A stretch of DNA of 64,000 nucleotides, from the NCBI RefSeq assembly GCF_900113835.1, contig NZ_FOQV01000001.1, forward strand, positions 248,001 through 312,000. Reading direction: 5' to 3'. Positions within the stretch are counted from its first letter, which is position 1, and the number at the start of each line of letters is the position of its first letter. Below are positions 53,214-62,251 of this stretch, one piece after another. The stretch is from Allobosea sp. OK403 (GTDB lineage: Bacteria > Pseudomonadota > Alphaproteobacteria > Rhizobiales > Beijerinckiaceae). A program made the translations under genes and the position numbers. The notes under the pieces were generated by a model, which worked only from the letters and a program-made list of their open reading frames with translations, was not told where the DNA came from and did not search any database.

Positions 53214-55049
53214 CTACGCCTTCATCTTCACATAGCTGCCGGGCGCATCCTCCAACGCCGGCAGCTTGCCGTCGCCGGGCTGGCGCGCCGGGACGCGCTT
53301 TGGCGCCTGCGCCTCGATCCAGGCGAACCAGTGCGGCCACCAGGAGCCGGGATGCTCGGTGGCCGCTGCGATCCAATCCTCGTAGCGCCCCAGAGCCGGG
53401 CCGCCGGTCCAGTACTGATATTTGACCTTGGCGGGCGGGTTGACCACGCCGGCGATGTGACCCGAACCCGCCACGACGTAATCGACCGGGCCGCCGAAGC
53501 ATTGCGAGCCGAGGAAGACCGACGGCGCCGGGGCGATATGGTCCTCGCGCGCGGCCAGGTTATAGACCGGGATCGTCACCTTCTTCAGGTCGAGCGCCTT
53601 GCCTCCGATGCGCATCTCGCCCTTTGAGAGCTTGTTCTCGAGATAGCAGCTGCGCAGGTAGAAGGAGTGGTTGGCGGCCGGCATCCGGGTCGAATCGGCG
53701 TTCCAGTAGAGCAGGTCGAAGGCGGTCGGGGCCTTGCCCTTGAGGTAGTTGTTGATCGCATAGGACCAGATCAGGTCGTTGGGCCGCAGCATGTTGAAGG
53801 CACCGGCCATGCGCGAGCCGTCGAGATAGCCGCTCTTGGCCATCTTCTCCTCGACCGCGCGAATCTGGTCCTCGTCGACGAAGACGGATAATTCGCCGGC
53901 CTTGGAGAAATCCACCTGCGTGGTGAAGAAGGTGGCGCTGTCGATGCGCTTGTCCCGGGTGGCCGCCATATAGGCCAGCGAGACGCCGAGCAGCGTGCCG
54001 CCGACGCAGTAGCCGATCGTGGTGACGCGCTTCTCGCCCGTCGCCTGCTCGATGGCGTCGAGCGCTGCAAAGACGCCCTCGCGCATATAGCTCTCGAAAT
54101 CCTTGTTGGCGTGGCGCTCGTCGGGATTGACCCAGGAGATGCAGAAAACCGTCAGCCCCTGCGATACGCACCAGCGGATGAAGCTCTTCTCGGCGTTGAG
54201 GTCGAGGATGTAGAACTTGTTGATCCAGGGCGGCACGATCAGGAGCGGGCGCTTCAGCACCTGCTCGGTCGCGGGCGCGTACTGGATCAGCTCCATGATC
54301 TCGTTGCGGAAGATCACCTTGCCCGGCGTGGTGGCGATGTTGACGCCGACCTCGAAGGCATGCGCGTCCGACTGGCGGATCTTGAGTTCGCCCTTGCCGG
54401 CCTCGATGTCCTCGGCCAGCATCTTCATGCCGCGCACGAGATTGTCGCCGTTCTGCCGCAGGGTCTCGCGCAGCAATTCCGGATTGGTCGCGACGAAGTT
54501 CGAGGGTGAGAGCGCGCCGGCGATCTGCTTGACGTAGAAACGCGCCTTCTCGCGCGTATGCGGGTCGATGTCCTCGGTGCGCTCGACCACGTCCTCGGCC
54601 CAGCGCGAGCCGATGAGATAGGCCTGCTTGACGAAATCGAACATCGGATGCGCCGACCAGTCGGGGTCGTTGAAGCGCGCGTCGCGCTTGTCAGGCTGGG
54701 CCACGGGCTCGGTTGCCTCGCCGCTGACGCGCTTCAGCGTGGCGCTCCACAGGCTGAGGAAATCGGCGGTGATCGAGGCCTGCGCCTCGATGATCTTGCG
54801 GGGATCGCTGACCCAGCGCTCGGCGACGCGACTGAGCGTCTTGACCATCTCGCTGACCTCTTCGGTCGCAGCCGGCTTGGCCTCGCCACGCTCGATCGGC
54901 TTCAGATAGGCTGCGGTGACCTTGCCGTATTCCTCGACCAGGCGGCCCATATTCTGCGTGAATTGATCGAAGTCGGGCGCTAGGGTCTCCGGCGCGGCAT
55001 CGGGCGATCCGGCGTCCAGTCTCGGCTTGTCGTCCTTTGGCCGATTCAT
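53214..55049 (-). CDS. phaC: Class I poly(R)-hydroxyalkanoate synthase
   Basis: 611 residues, class I length. The lipase-box equivalent is TIGYCVGGTLLGVSL with the catalytic cysteine; the aspartate/histidine region has YNLAAREDHIAPAPSVFLG and GSGHIAGVVNPP. It polymerises hydroxyacyl-CoA to PHA storage granules. Its end lies 6 bp from the convergent aldo-keto reductase stop. Promoter candidate on the minus strand: TTGTCA and CTTAAT, 17 bp apart, near 55110-55140. Confidence 0.96.
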   Translation of the reverse strand: MNRPKDDKPRLDAGSPDAAPETLAPDFDQFTQNMGRLVEEYGKVTAAYLKPIERGEAKPAATEEVSEMVKTLSRVAERWVSDPRKIIEAQASITADFLSLWSATLKRVSGEATEPVAQPDKRDARFNDPDWSAHPMFDFVKQAYLIGSRWAEDVVERTEDIDPHTREKARFYVKQIAGALSPSNFVATNPELLRETLRQNGDNLVRGMKMLAEDIEAGKGELKIRQSDAHAFEVGVNIATTPGKVIFRNEIMELIQYAPATEQVLKRPLLIVPPWINKFYILDLNAEKSFIRWCVSQGLTVFCISWVNPDERHANKDFESYMREGVFAALDAIEQATGEKRVTTIGYCVGGTLLGVSLAYMAATRDKRIDSATFFTTQVDFSKAGELSVFVDEDQIRAVEEKMAKSGYLDGSRMAGAFNMLRPNDLIWSYAINNYLKGKAPTAFDLLYWNADSTRMPAANHSFYLRSCYLENKLSKGEMRIGGKALDLKKVTIPVYNLAAREDHIAPAPSVFLGSQCFGGPVDYVVAGSGHIAGVVNPPAKVKYQYWTGGPALGRYEDWIAAATEHPGSWWPHWFAWIEAQAPKRVPARQPGDGKLPALEDAPGSYVKMKA

Positions 55050-55169
55050 GGCGCGTCTTCTCCCGTCGCTTTATTCTGCGGGGCAGCTTAACACTCCCCA
55101 TTTTGGTCCCATTAAGGACGTAGCTGATATGATTGACAAACAAAAATCGACAATGCGCCGGAACTGCTC

Positions 55170-55631
55170 ATGCTCTTCGACCCGCCCATGATGAAATCGA
55201 TGATCATGCTGCTGGGGCCGGCCGTGATTGCCCTGTCGCTGGCAGGCTGCGCGGGCGAGGGGCCGGTCAAGACGGTGGCCGAAGTCGCCGGAATCGCCAC
55301 GACCCCGCAAGAGCCCAAGAGCTTCGTGCAGCAGAGCCGCCCTGCCGATCCGGCCTATATCCCGATCAACAAGACGGTCGCCGTCAATCCCTTATGTCCC
55401 GGTCCGACCCCACCGCCAGCCTATACGCCGACGGGGCAGGCTGCCCGTTTCGCGGCTCCGGTGCCTGATCGGAAGCCGACCGACCCGTGCAAGCCGCGCG
55501 CCGAGTTCAAGCAGATCGAGAGCCAGCTCGAGGCCAGGCGAATGTCCAATGATGCGGCAGGTTCCCAGGCGGTCTCGCTCGGCAAGGCCTTGCCGGCGCC
55601 GGCTCCTGCTGCGGCGCTGCCGACGAACTGA
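55170..55631 (+). CDS. Hypothetical lipoprotein
   Basis: 153 residues. Signal peptide MLLGPAVIALSLAGC with lipobox LAGC at about residue 27; the rest is rich in Pro, Ala and Lys with no domain (KTVAVNPLCPGPTPPPAYTP; RAEFKQIESQLEARRMS). An internal ATG at 55188 would shorten the leader. Divergent from phaC; probably periplasmic and disordered. Unknown function. Confidence 0.65.
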   Translation: MLFDPPMMKSMIMLLGPAVIALSLAGCAGEGPVKTVAEVAGIATTPQEPKSFVQQSRPADPAYIPINKTVAVNPLCPGPTPPPAYTPTGQAARFAAPVPDRKPTDPCKPRAEFKQIESQLEARRMSNDAAGSQAVSLGKALPAPAPAAALPTN

Positions 55632-55765
55632 GCCGGCATCGGCGCCGGGAAAACCGGCTTTTCCCGAGCGTTCGATCGATTCTTGCGTTTTTAGGGCTGC
55701 CAAGACCGAAGATGCGGTGCTAAGCACCCTTGGCGCAAGGATTATGACTTGCGCGCATCATTGGA

Positions 55766-55870
55766 GCATCGGCCCGAAAAGTGGAGTCCGGTTTTCGGAA
55801 GAAGCCGATGCAAAATCATAAGGACTACGGCATCGGACCGAATACGATATTCGGTCCGATGCCGTAGTCC
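55766..55870. repeat. Palindromic intergenic element with 23-bp arms
   Basis: A hairpin GCATCGGC/GCCGATGC with inner CCGAAAA/TTTTCGG (55766-55811) is followed by a perfect palindrome, arms 55822-55844 and 55848-55870, centre CGA. The palindrome repeats GCATCGG from the first hairpin. It fills the gap before the aminotransferase. Confidence 0.85.
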
Positions 55871-55897
55871 GCCGTCCTGGCGAGGGATCTGTTCGAT

Positions 55898-57118
55898 ATG
55901 GCCGATTTTCACCGCATCAAGCGCTTGCCGCCCTACGTCTTCGAACAGGTCAACAAGATCAAGGCAGCCGAACGCGCCAAGGGCGTCGACATCGTCGATC
56001 TCGGCATGGGCAATCCTGACCTGCCGGCCCCCAGGCATGTCATCGAGAAGCTGGTCGAGACCGCCGGCAAGCCGCGCACCGACCGCTATTCGGCCTCCAA
56101 GGGCATCGGCGGCCTGCGCCGTGCCCAGGCGCATTATTATGAGCGGCGCTTCGGCGTGAAGCTGGACCCGGAGACGCAGGTCGTCGCGACGCTCGGCTCC
56201 AAGGAAGGCTTCGCTAATATGGCGCAGGCCATCACCGGCCCGGGCGATGTCGTGCTGGTGCCCAATCCGAGCTACCCGATCCACGCCTTCGGCTTCCTGA
56301 TGGCGGGTGGCGTCATCCGCTCGGTGCCGGCCGAGCCGACGCCGGCGTTCTTCCCGGCGCTGGAGCGGGCGATCATCCATTCCGTGCCGAAGCCGATCGC
56401 GCTCGTCACCTGCTATCCCGCGAATCCGACGGCCTTCACCGCCTCGCTCGATTTTTACCGTGATCTCGTCGCCTTCGCGAAGAAGCACGAGCTGATCCTG
56501 CTTTCCGACCTTGCTTATGCCGAGGTCTATTTCGACGACAACAATCCGCCGCCCTCGATGCTGCAGGTGCCGGGTGCGATGGATGTGGCGGTCGAGTTCA
56601 CTTCGATGTCGAAAACCTTCTCGATGGCAGGCTGGCGCATGGGCTTCGCCGTCGGTAATGAGCGGCTGCTGGCTGCGCTCGCACGCGTAAAATCCTATCT
56701 CGACTACGGCGCCTATACGCCGATCCAGGTCGCGGCGGCGGCGGCTCTGAACGGCCCCGACGATTGCATCCGCGAGATGCGCGAGATCTATCGCAAGCGC
56801 CGCGACGCGCTGGTCGAGAGTTTCGGCAAAGCCGGCTGGGAGGTGCCCGTGCCGCAGGCCTCGATGTTCGCCTGGGTGCCGATTCCGGAGAAGTTCCGCC
56901 ATCTCGGCTCGCTGGAGTTCTCGAAGCTCTTGATCGAGAAAGCCGAGGTCGCGGTCGCGCCGGGCATCGGCTTTGGCGAGCATGGCGACGATTTCGTCCG
57001 CATCGCCATCGTCGAGAACGAACAGCGCATCCGCCAGGCGGCCCGCAATATCGGCCGCTTCCTCAAGACGGCGGACCAGACCCTGCACAACGTCATCCAG
57101 ATGCCGAAGGCCGGGTGA
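55898..57118 (+). CDS. Class I/II aminotransferase (AlaC/LL-DAP aminotransferase-like)
   Basis: 406 residues. The PLP lysine lies in TSMSKTFSMAGWRMGFAVG, and DIVDLGMGNPDLPAPRHVIE with CYPANPTAF are family motifs. Its group is annotated both as alanine transaminase and as LL-diaminopimelate aminotransferase. In Rhizobiales this gene commonly precedes hom and glpX, as here, which supports an aspartate-family amino-acid role. Confidence 0.9.
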   Translation: MADFHRIKRLPPYVFEQVNKIKAAERAKGVDIVDLGMGNPDLPAPRHVIEKLVETAGKPRTDRYSASKGIGGLRRAQAHYYERRFGVKLDPETQVVATLGSKEGFANMAQAITGPGDVVLVPNPSYPIHAFGFLMAGGVIRSVPAEPTPAFFPALERAIIHSVPKPIALVTCYPANPTAFTASLDFYRDLVAFAKKHELILLSDLAYAEVYFDDNNPPPSMLQVPGAMDVAVEFTSMSKTFSMAGWRMGFAVGNERLLAALARVKSYLDYGAYTPIQVAAAAALNGPDDCIREMREIYRKRRDALVESFGKAGWEVPVPQASMFAWVPIPEKFRHLGSLEFSKLLIEKAEVAVAPGIGFGEHGDDFVRIAIVENEQRIRQAARNIGRFLKTADQTLHNVIQMPKAG

Positions 57119-57149
57119 GGGTGGAGCCGCCGCTTATCCCATCCGCATT

Positions 57150-57262
57150 GTCATCCCGGACGCAGCGAAGCGGAGATCCGGGATCCATTCCTGAGCTTTC
57201 CCGATTGGCGTTCCGGAATGGATCCCGGATCGGCGCGGCTGAAGCCGCTTGTCCGGGATGAC
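57150..57262. repeat. Intergenic inverted repeat (GTCATCCCGG family), copy 2
   Basis: Same structure as 43202-43316: outer GTCATCCCGG / CCGGGATGAC, inner GGATCCATTCC / GGAATGGATCC and GATCGGCGCGGCT. Confidence 0.9.
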
Positions 57263-57373
57263 GCGCGGGTGAGATATGGCGAAGCGGGACTGGACCGCGC
57301 AGCCCAAACATGGGAACCCCTTGGCGGCGGACATTCTCGTCCGGCTAGGGCAATGCTCTAAGCTTTTAGAATC

Positions 57374-57425
57374 GATCACGTTTCTCGCATTCGGACGATT
57401 CCGCCCGAATGCGAGAAACGTGATC
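57374..57425. repeat. Perfect palindrome with 21-bp arms
   Basis: Arms 57374-57394 and 57405-57425 around a 10-nt loop (ACGATTCCGC). The left flank holds a GCTCTAAG remnant like the family's boundary. It ends 20 nt before the start of the next gene. Confidence 0.85.
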
Positions 57426-57445
57426 TTGGGACTGAGGCACGCGAG

Positions 57446-57877
57446 ATGTTCAGCAAAGGCCGTTTGATCGGCATCGGCTTCGGCCTGTTCGCGTTGATCA
57501 GCCTCGTCGCCACTTATGATTATTCGCGCGGGCGCCTGCCCGAGACGGATTCGCCGCTGGTCGCCGATGTGCTGGCCGCAACGGTTGCGCGCGATTGCGG
57601 CCGGGACGCCACCGAGATCGTCGCCCGCTATATCCCCCTGGGCACTGAACAGGCACAGGCCGAACAGGTTCTGGAGAGCGTGACCATCGTGCCGCCCAAG
57701 CCCTGGTTCTGGCGCCCCATGATCGAGAACTCGACCGCCTGGGACGGCGCCTCGGTGGAGGCGCTGCGGACGATCAAGGCCACGGCCTTCGGCAACAACC
57801 TGCTGCGGATCCATCTGAGCTTCACCGAGAAGAAGGTGAAGCGGATTGCAGCCGAGGTGGTCTGCCGCTTCGAGTGA
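57446..57877 (+). CDS. Membrane-anchored hypothetical protein
   Basis: 143 residues with one N-terminal helix (LIGIGFGLFALISLVATYDY) and a small periplasmic domain (PLGTEQAQAEQVLESVTIVP; AEVVCRFE at the end). Two cysteines (in ARDCGRD and at the C-terminus) could pair. No family recognised. The acetyltransferase gene follows after 24 nt. Confidence 0.7.
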   Translation: MFSKGRLIGIGFGLFALISLVATYDYSRGRLPETDSPLVADVLAATVARDCGRDATEIVARYIPLGTEQAQAEQVLESVTIVPPKPWFWRPMIENSTAWDGASVEALRTIKATAFGNNLLRIHLSFTEKKVKRIAAEVVCRFE

Positions 57878-57901
57878 GCGCCCGCGTATGGAGAACGTCC
57901 T

Positions 57902-58363
57902 GTGACGATCGTGGTTCAGCGAGAAAACCCGGATCAGCCGAGCGTCGTTGATTTCCTCAGGCAGGCTGATGAGCGCTCCTCGACGCTCTACCCATCGCAG
58001 AACCGGGTCGGATCGCCCCTGAGCGCGCTGCTGGCGGATAATATTCGGTTCTTCGTCGCAAGGGCGGACGGCAAGGCGCTGGGATGCGGCGGCTACGCCG
58101 TCTTCCCCGGCTCGGCTGAAATGAAGCGCCTGTTCGTCGATCCCGCTTCGAGAGGGCAGGGCGTCGGCTTCCGGCTCGTCCAGGCGATCGAGGCTGCCGC
58201 GGCTCAGGAGGGTGTCCGGCAGATCTTCCTGGAGACGGGCGTCAAGTCGGATGAGGCCTTGGGGCTCTACCGGCGCATCGGATTCAAGCAGTGCGGACCG
58301 TTCGGTTCCTATGCCAACGACCCGTTGAGCATCTTCATGGTCAAAGCGCTCGAGCCGGCGTGA
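57902..58363 (+). CDS. GNAT family N-acetyltransferase
   Basis: 153 residues, GTG start. The acetyl-CoA loop RGQGVGFRLVQAIEAAA and the strand MKRLFVDPASR preceding it, with ALGLYRRIGFKQCGPF near the end, are the GNAT motifs. Substrate unknown. hom begins 62 nt later, so co-transcription is possible. Confidence 0.9.
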   Translation: MTIVVQRENPDQPSVVDFLRQADERSSTLYPSQNRVGSPLSALLADNIRFFVARADGKALGCGGYAVFPGSAEMKRLFVDPASRGQGVGFRLVQAIEAAAAQEGVRQIFLETGVKSDEALGLYRRIGFKQCGPFGSYANDPLSIFMVKALEPA

Positions 58364-58425
58364 ATGGCCGGTCATCCCAAGCTGCGCCGTTGACTCGCGC
58401 CTCCCCTCATGCGACCCCGCGCCAT

Positions 58426-59772
58426 ATGACCCTCGCGCCTTCCTCGCCACAATCCTCGCCGCTTCGCATCGGCCTTGCCGGGCTTGGCACCGTTGGAGCC
58501 TCCGTGCTGCGCATCCTGCGCCGGCAGGAGAACGCGCTTGCCGCCCGCTGCGGCCGCGCCATTCGCGTCACCGCCGTCTCGGCGCGCGACAGGACGCGGG
58601 ATCGCGGCGTCGATCTTGCCGGCCTGACCTGGTTCGACGATCCCGTCGCGCTGGCGAAATCCTCGGAGATCGACTGCCTGGTCGAGCTCATCGGCGGCTC
58701 GGACGGCCCGGCCAAGGCTGCGGTCGAGGCCGCGCTCGCCTCAGGCAAATCGGTCGTCACGGCCAACAAGGCGCTGCTCGCCCATCACGGCGTGGCGCTG
58801 GCGACGCTCGCCGAGGAGCAGGGCGTGGCGTTGGCCTTCGAGGCCTCGTCCGCAGGCGGCATCCCGGTGGTGAAGACACTGCGCGAGGCTTTGTCGGGCA
58901 ACAATGTCACGCGGCTCTATGGCATCCTGAACGGCACCTGCAACTACATCCTCTCGCGCATGGAGATGGAGGGGCTGACCTTCGAGGCCTGCCTCGCTGA
59001 CGCCCAGCGCCTGGGTTATGCCGAAGCCGACCCGACCTTCGATGTCGAGGGCTACGATACCGCCCATAAGCTCGCCATCCTGACCAGCCTCGCATTCGGG
59101 ACAAGGATCGACGCCGAAGCGATTCATGTCGAAGGCATTTCCTCGATTGCCCCGCTCGATCTGAAGATGGCCGACGAACTCGGCTACCGGATCAAGCTGC
59201 TCGGCGTCGCCGAGCGCACCAAGACCGGCATCGAACAACGCGTGCACCCGACCATGGTGCCGAAATCCTCCGCCATCGCGCAGGTGATGGGCGTGACCAA
59301 TGCCGTCACCATCGACGCCGACGCGGTCCGCGAGATCACCCTGGTCGGCCCCGGCGCGGGCGGCGACCCGACGGCCTCGGCCGTCGTCGCCGATATCGCC
59401 GATGTCGCGCGCGGCACGGCGGGCCTGCCCTTCGGCCTGCCTGTGGCGCGGTTGGAAACGCCGACCCGCGCACCGATGCAGCGGCATGAGGGCGGCTACT
59501 ACGTCCGGCTTGCCGTGCTCGACCATCCCGGCGCCGCGGCCGCGATCGCGACCCGCATGGCTGAAGCCGACATCTCGCTCGAAAGCATCGTCCAGCGCCG
59601 TTCGGAGAGCGCTGCCGCGCGCGACCCCTCCGGGCGTTCCGGCGCGCCGGTCCCGGTCGTACTCATCACTTACGCCACCAGCGAATCCGCGATCCGGGCA
59701 GCGCTGGAGAAGGTTTCTGCCGACGGCCATATCGCGGAACCGCCGCAAGTCATCCGTATAGAGCGGGAGTAG
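58426..59772 (+). CDS. hom: Homoserine dehydrogenase
   Basis: 448 residues. NAD(P) motif IGLAGLGTVGASVLRI, catalytic segment GGIPVVKTLREAL with NGTCNYILSRME, and LADAQRLGYAEADPTFDVEG are diagnostic; a C-terminal ACT domain (about 365-448) would sense threonine. It makes homoserine for methionine and threonine, feeding the metY step seen at 40562. ATG 58426 begins the domain. Confidence 0.96.
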   Translation: MTLAPSSPQSSPLRIGLAGLGTVGASVLRILRRQENALAARCGRAIRVTAVSARDRTRDRGVDLAGLTWFDDPVALAKSSEIDCLVELIGGSDGPAKAAVEAALASGKSVVTANKALLAHHGVALATLAEEQGVALAFEASSAGGIPVVKTLREALSGNNVTRLYGILNGTCNYILSRMEMEGLTFEACLADAQRLGYAEADPTFDVEGYDTAHKLAILTSLAFGTRIDAEAIHVEGISSIAPLDLKMADELGYRIKLLGVAERTKTGIEQRVHPTMVPKSSAIAQVMGVTNAVTIDADAVREITLVGPGAGGDPTASAVVADIADVARGTAGLPFGLPVARLETPTRAPMQRHEGGYYVRLAVLDHPGAAAAIATRMAEADISLESIVQRRSESAAARDPSGRSGAPVPVVLITYATSESAIRAALEKVSADGHIAEPPQVIRIERE

Positions 59773-59844
59773 GCGATCGGCGGTCGGCAATAGCCACGCC
59801 CGACCGCCCATTGCCGATTGCCGACTGCCCATAGGGAGCCATCC

Positions 59845-60843
59845 ATGTCCGAAGATCTCCGTATTTCCCCGAACCAGATCATCGAGCGTTATCTCTCGAT
59901 GGAGTTGGTCCGCGTCACCGAGCGCGCCGCCGTCTCGGCCGCGCGCCTGCGCGGGCACGGCAATGAGAAGGCGGCGGACCAGGCGGCGGTCGACGCCATG
60001 CGCCGCGAGCTCAACCGCCTGCCGATCGACGGTGAGATCGTCATCGGTGAGGGTGAGCGCGACGAGGCGCCGATGCTCTTCATCGGCGAGAAGGTCGGCA
60101 CCAGGCAGGGCCCCAAGGTCCACATCGCCGTCGATCCGCTCGAGGGCACGACGCTCTGCGCCAAGGACATGCCCGATTCCATCGCCGTGATGGCGATGGC
60201 CGAGGCCGGCAAGCTGCTCAATGCGCCCGACGTCTACATGAACAAGATCGCGATCGGCCCGGGCTATGCCCGCGGCGTGGTCGATCTCGACGCGTCCGCG
60301 ACCGACAACATCCATGCGCTGGCCAAGGCCAAGGGCGTCAAGCCGAGCGAGATCTCGACCCTGATCATGGACCGCCCGCGCCATGCCAAGTTGATCGAGG
60401 AGGTCCGCAAGACCGGCTGCTCGATCCGCCTGATCACCGATGGCGACGTCGCCGGCGTGATCTACTGCACCGAGCCGGATAAGACCGGTATCGACCTCTA
60501 TCTCGGCATCGGCGGCGCGCCCGAGGGCGTGCTGGCGGCGGCCGCGCTGCGTTGCGTCGGCGGCCAGATGCAGGGCCGACTCATCCTCGACACCGAGGAG
60601 AAGCGCGCCCGTGCCCTCACCATGGGCATCACCGATCCGAACCGGAAATACAGCATGGAGGAGATGGCCTCGGGCGACACCATCGTCTGCGCCACAGGCG
60701 TCACCAATGGCGGCATGCTGAAGGGCGTCAGGTTCGGCAAGGACGTCATCGAGACCGAGACGATCGTCTATCGCTCGATCACCGGCACCGTGCGCCGGAT
60801 CTATGGCGAGCACCGTCAGTTCGAGAAGTTCAAGCTGGATTGA
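59845..60843 (+). CDS. glpX: Class II fructose-1,6-bisphosphatase
   Basis: 332 residues, with IVIGEGERDEAPML and HIAVDPLEGTTLCAKDMPD as the metal-binding motifs. GlpX hydrolyses fructose-1,6-bisphosphate in gluconeogenesis. It follows hom as in other Rhizobiales. ATG 59845 was chosen over 59818; a short repeat-like stretch of GCCGATTGCCGACTGCCCAT precedes it. Confidence 0.96.
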   Translation: MSEDLRISPNQIIERYLSMELVRVTERAAVSAARLRGHGNEKAADQAAVDAMRRELNRLPIDGEIVIGEGERDEAPMLFIGEKVGTRQGPKVHIAVDPLEGTTLCAKDMPDSIAVMAMAEAGKLLNAPDVYMNKIAIGPGYARGVVDLDASATDNIHALAKAKGVKPSEISTLIMDRPRHAKLIEEVRKTGCSIRLITDGDVAGVIYCTEPDKTGIDLYLGIGGAPEGVLAAAALRCVGGQMQGRLILDTEEKRARALTMGITDPNRKYSMEEMASGDTIVCATGVTNGGMLKGVRFGKDVIETETIVYRSITGTVRRIYGEHRQFEKFKLD

Positions 60844-60874
60844 GCCTGAGAGGCGAGAGCCTCATCCAACCTGG

Positions 60875-60975
60875 CGCGTTCGCGAGCGAAATGGACGCCG
60901 GTTCGCGTGAAGACAACGCGTTAAAACAAAGGGACACAGCAATTTGACGATCTGACCAGATCGTCAAATTGCTGT
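60875..60975 (+). repeat. Core-plus-palindrome intergenic repeat, copy 5
   Basis: The core (60875-60933) is followed by a perfect palindrome with 19-bp arms (60936-60954, 60957-60975) around AC. The next base starts GGAGA, the ribosome site of the CoA-transferase gene at 60984, so the folded RNA would sit against it. Confidence 0.9.
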
Positions 60976-60983
60976 GGAGAGCC

Positions 60984-62177
60984 ATGCCGCGCCCGACGCC
61001 GTCTTCAGCGCTCAACCGCCTCCGCGTGCTCGATCTCTCGCGCGTCCGGGCGGGGCCGACCTGCGTGCGCGTCTTCGCGGATTTCGGCGCCGATGTGATC
61101 AAGGTCGAGAGCCCGCCGGGCTTCGACCCCAACGAGAACATGAGCGGGCCGCGGCATGGCTATGACATGCAGAACCTGCATCGCAACAAGCGCTCGCTGA
61201 CGCTCAATCTGAAGACGGAAGGCGGCGCGGCGGTCCTGCGCAAGCTGATCGAGAGCGCCGACCTCCTGGTCGAGAACTTCCGGCCCGATGTGAAGGAGCG
61301 GCTCGGCCTCGATTTCGAGACGCTGCACGCGCTCAATCCGCGCCTGATCCTGGTCTCGATCTCAGGCTTCGGCCAGAGCGGGCCTTACCGGACGCGCGCG
61401 GGCTTCGACCAGATCGCCCAGGGCATGGGCGGAATGATGTCGGTGACCGGTCTGCCCGGCCAGGGGCCGGTGCGCGCCGGCATCGCGGTCGCCGATTCCG
61501 CTGCCGGGCTTTATGGCGCGATCGGCGCATTGGTGGCGCTGCAGGAGCGCGCGGTCTCCGGCAAGGGCCAATGGGTCCAGACCTCGCTGCTCGAAGCCCA
61601 GATCGCGATGATGGATTTCCAGGCGGCGCGCTTCCTGGTCGAAGGCCTGGTGCCGCCGCAGGCCGGCAACGACCATCCCTATTCGACGCCGATGGGCGTC
61701 TATGCGACGCGCGACGGCCACATCAATATCGGCGTCGGCGCGGAAGGGCATTGGCGCTCCTTCTGCAGGGCGATCGACCGCCCCGACCTCGCGACCGATC
61801 CGCGCTACGACAATATGGAGAAGCGGCTCAAAGCGAGGCCCGAATTGCGCGTGCTGATCGAGGGGATCCTGGCCACGCAGGACAGCGCCCATTGGCTGGC
61901 AGCCTTCGAGGCGGCGGCCGTGCCGGCCGGGCCGATCTACGCAGTCGACGCAATGTTCGACGATCCCCAGGTCCAGCATCTGGGCATCGCGCAACCGGTT
62001 TCGCATCCGGTGATCGGCGATTTCCGTGTCATCGGCGAGCCGGTCGGCCTGTCGCGCACGCCAGCCTCTGTGCAGACGCCGACGCCCGAAGCCGGCGAGC
62101 ACAATGCCGAGATCCTGGGCGAGCTCGGCTATGACGAGGCGGCGATCACGCGTTTGAGGGATAGTGGCGCGATCTAG
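60984..62177 (+). CDS. CaiB/BaiF family CoA-transferase
   Basis: 397 residues, family III CoA-transferase. LSRVRAGPTCVRVFADFGAD, DVIKVESPPG and RNKRSLTLNLKTEGG are the N-terminal motifs; GIAVADSAAGLYGAIG contains the catalytic aspartate. It moves CoA between carboxylic acids. Its TAG stop lies at the first base of a repeat (62175), and a crotonase gene follows, suggesting an acyl-CoA pathway. Confidence 0.92.
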   Translation: MPRPTPSSALNRLRVLDLSRVRAGPTCVRVFADFGADVIKVESPPGFDPNENMSGPRHGYDMQNLHRNKRSLTLNLKTEGGAAVLRKLIESADLLVENFRPDVKERLGLDFETLHALNPRLILVSISGFGQSGPYRTRAGFDQIAQGMGGMMSVTGLPGQGPVRAGIAVADSAAGLYGAIGALVALQERAVSGKGQWVQTSLLEAQIAMMDFQAARFLVEGLVPPQAGNDHPYSTPMGVYATRDGHINIGVGAEGHWRSFCRAIDRPDLATDPRYDNMEKRLKARPELRVLIEGILATQDSAHWLAAFEAAAVPAGPIYAVDAMFDDPQVQHLGIAQPVSHPVIGDFRVIGEPVGLSRTPASVQTPTPEAGEHNAEILGELGYDEAAITRLRDSGAI

Positions 62178-62233
62178 AGCATTTTCGAGCGAAGTGGACG
62201 CCGGTTCGCGTGAAGACAATGCGATAAAACGGG
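62175..62233 (+). repeat. Core intergenic repeat, copy 6
   Basis: Core sequence only (TAGAGCATTTTCGAGCGAAG, later CCGGTTCGCGTGAAGACAAT); no adjoining palindrome. It provides the TAG stop of the CoA-transferase gene and ends 18 nt before the crotonase start. Confidence 0.9.
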
Positions 62234-62251
62234 GAGAAGGGGTTAGAGAGC

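Noticed and set aside
58741-60813. A 690-codon minus-strand frame across hom and glpX
   Set aside because: Antisense shadow with biased composition and no recognisable domain.
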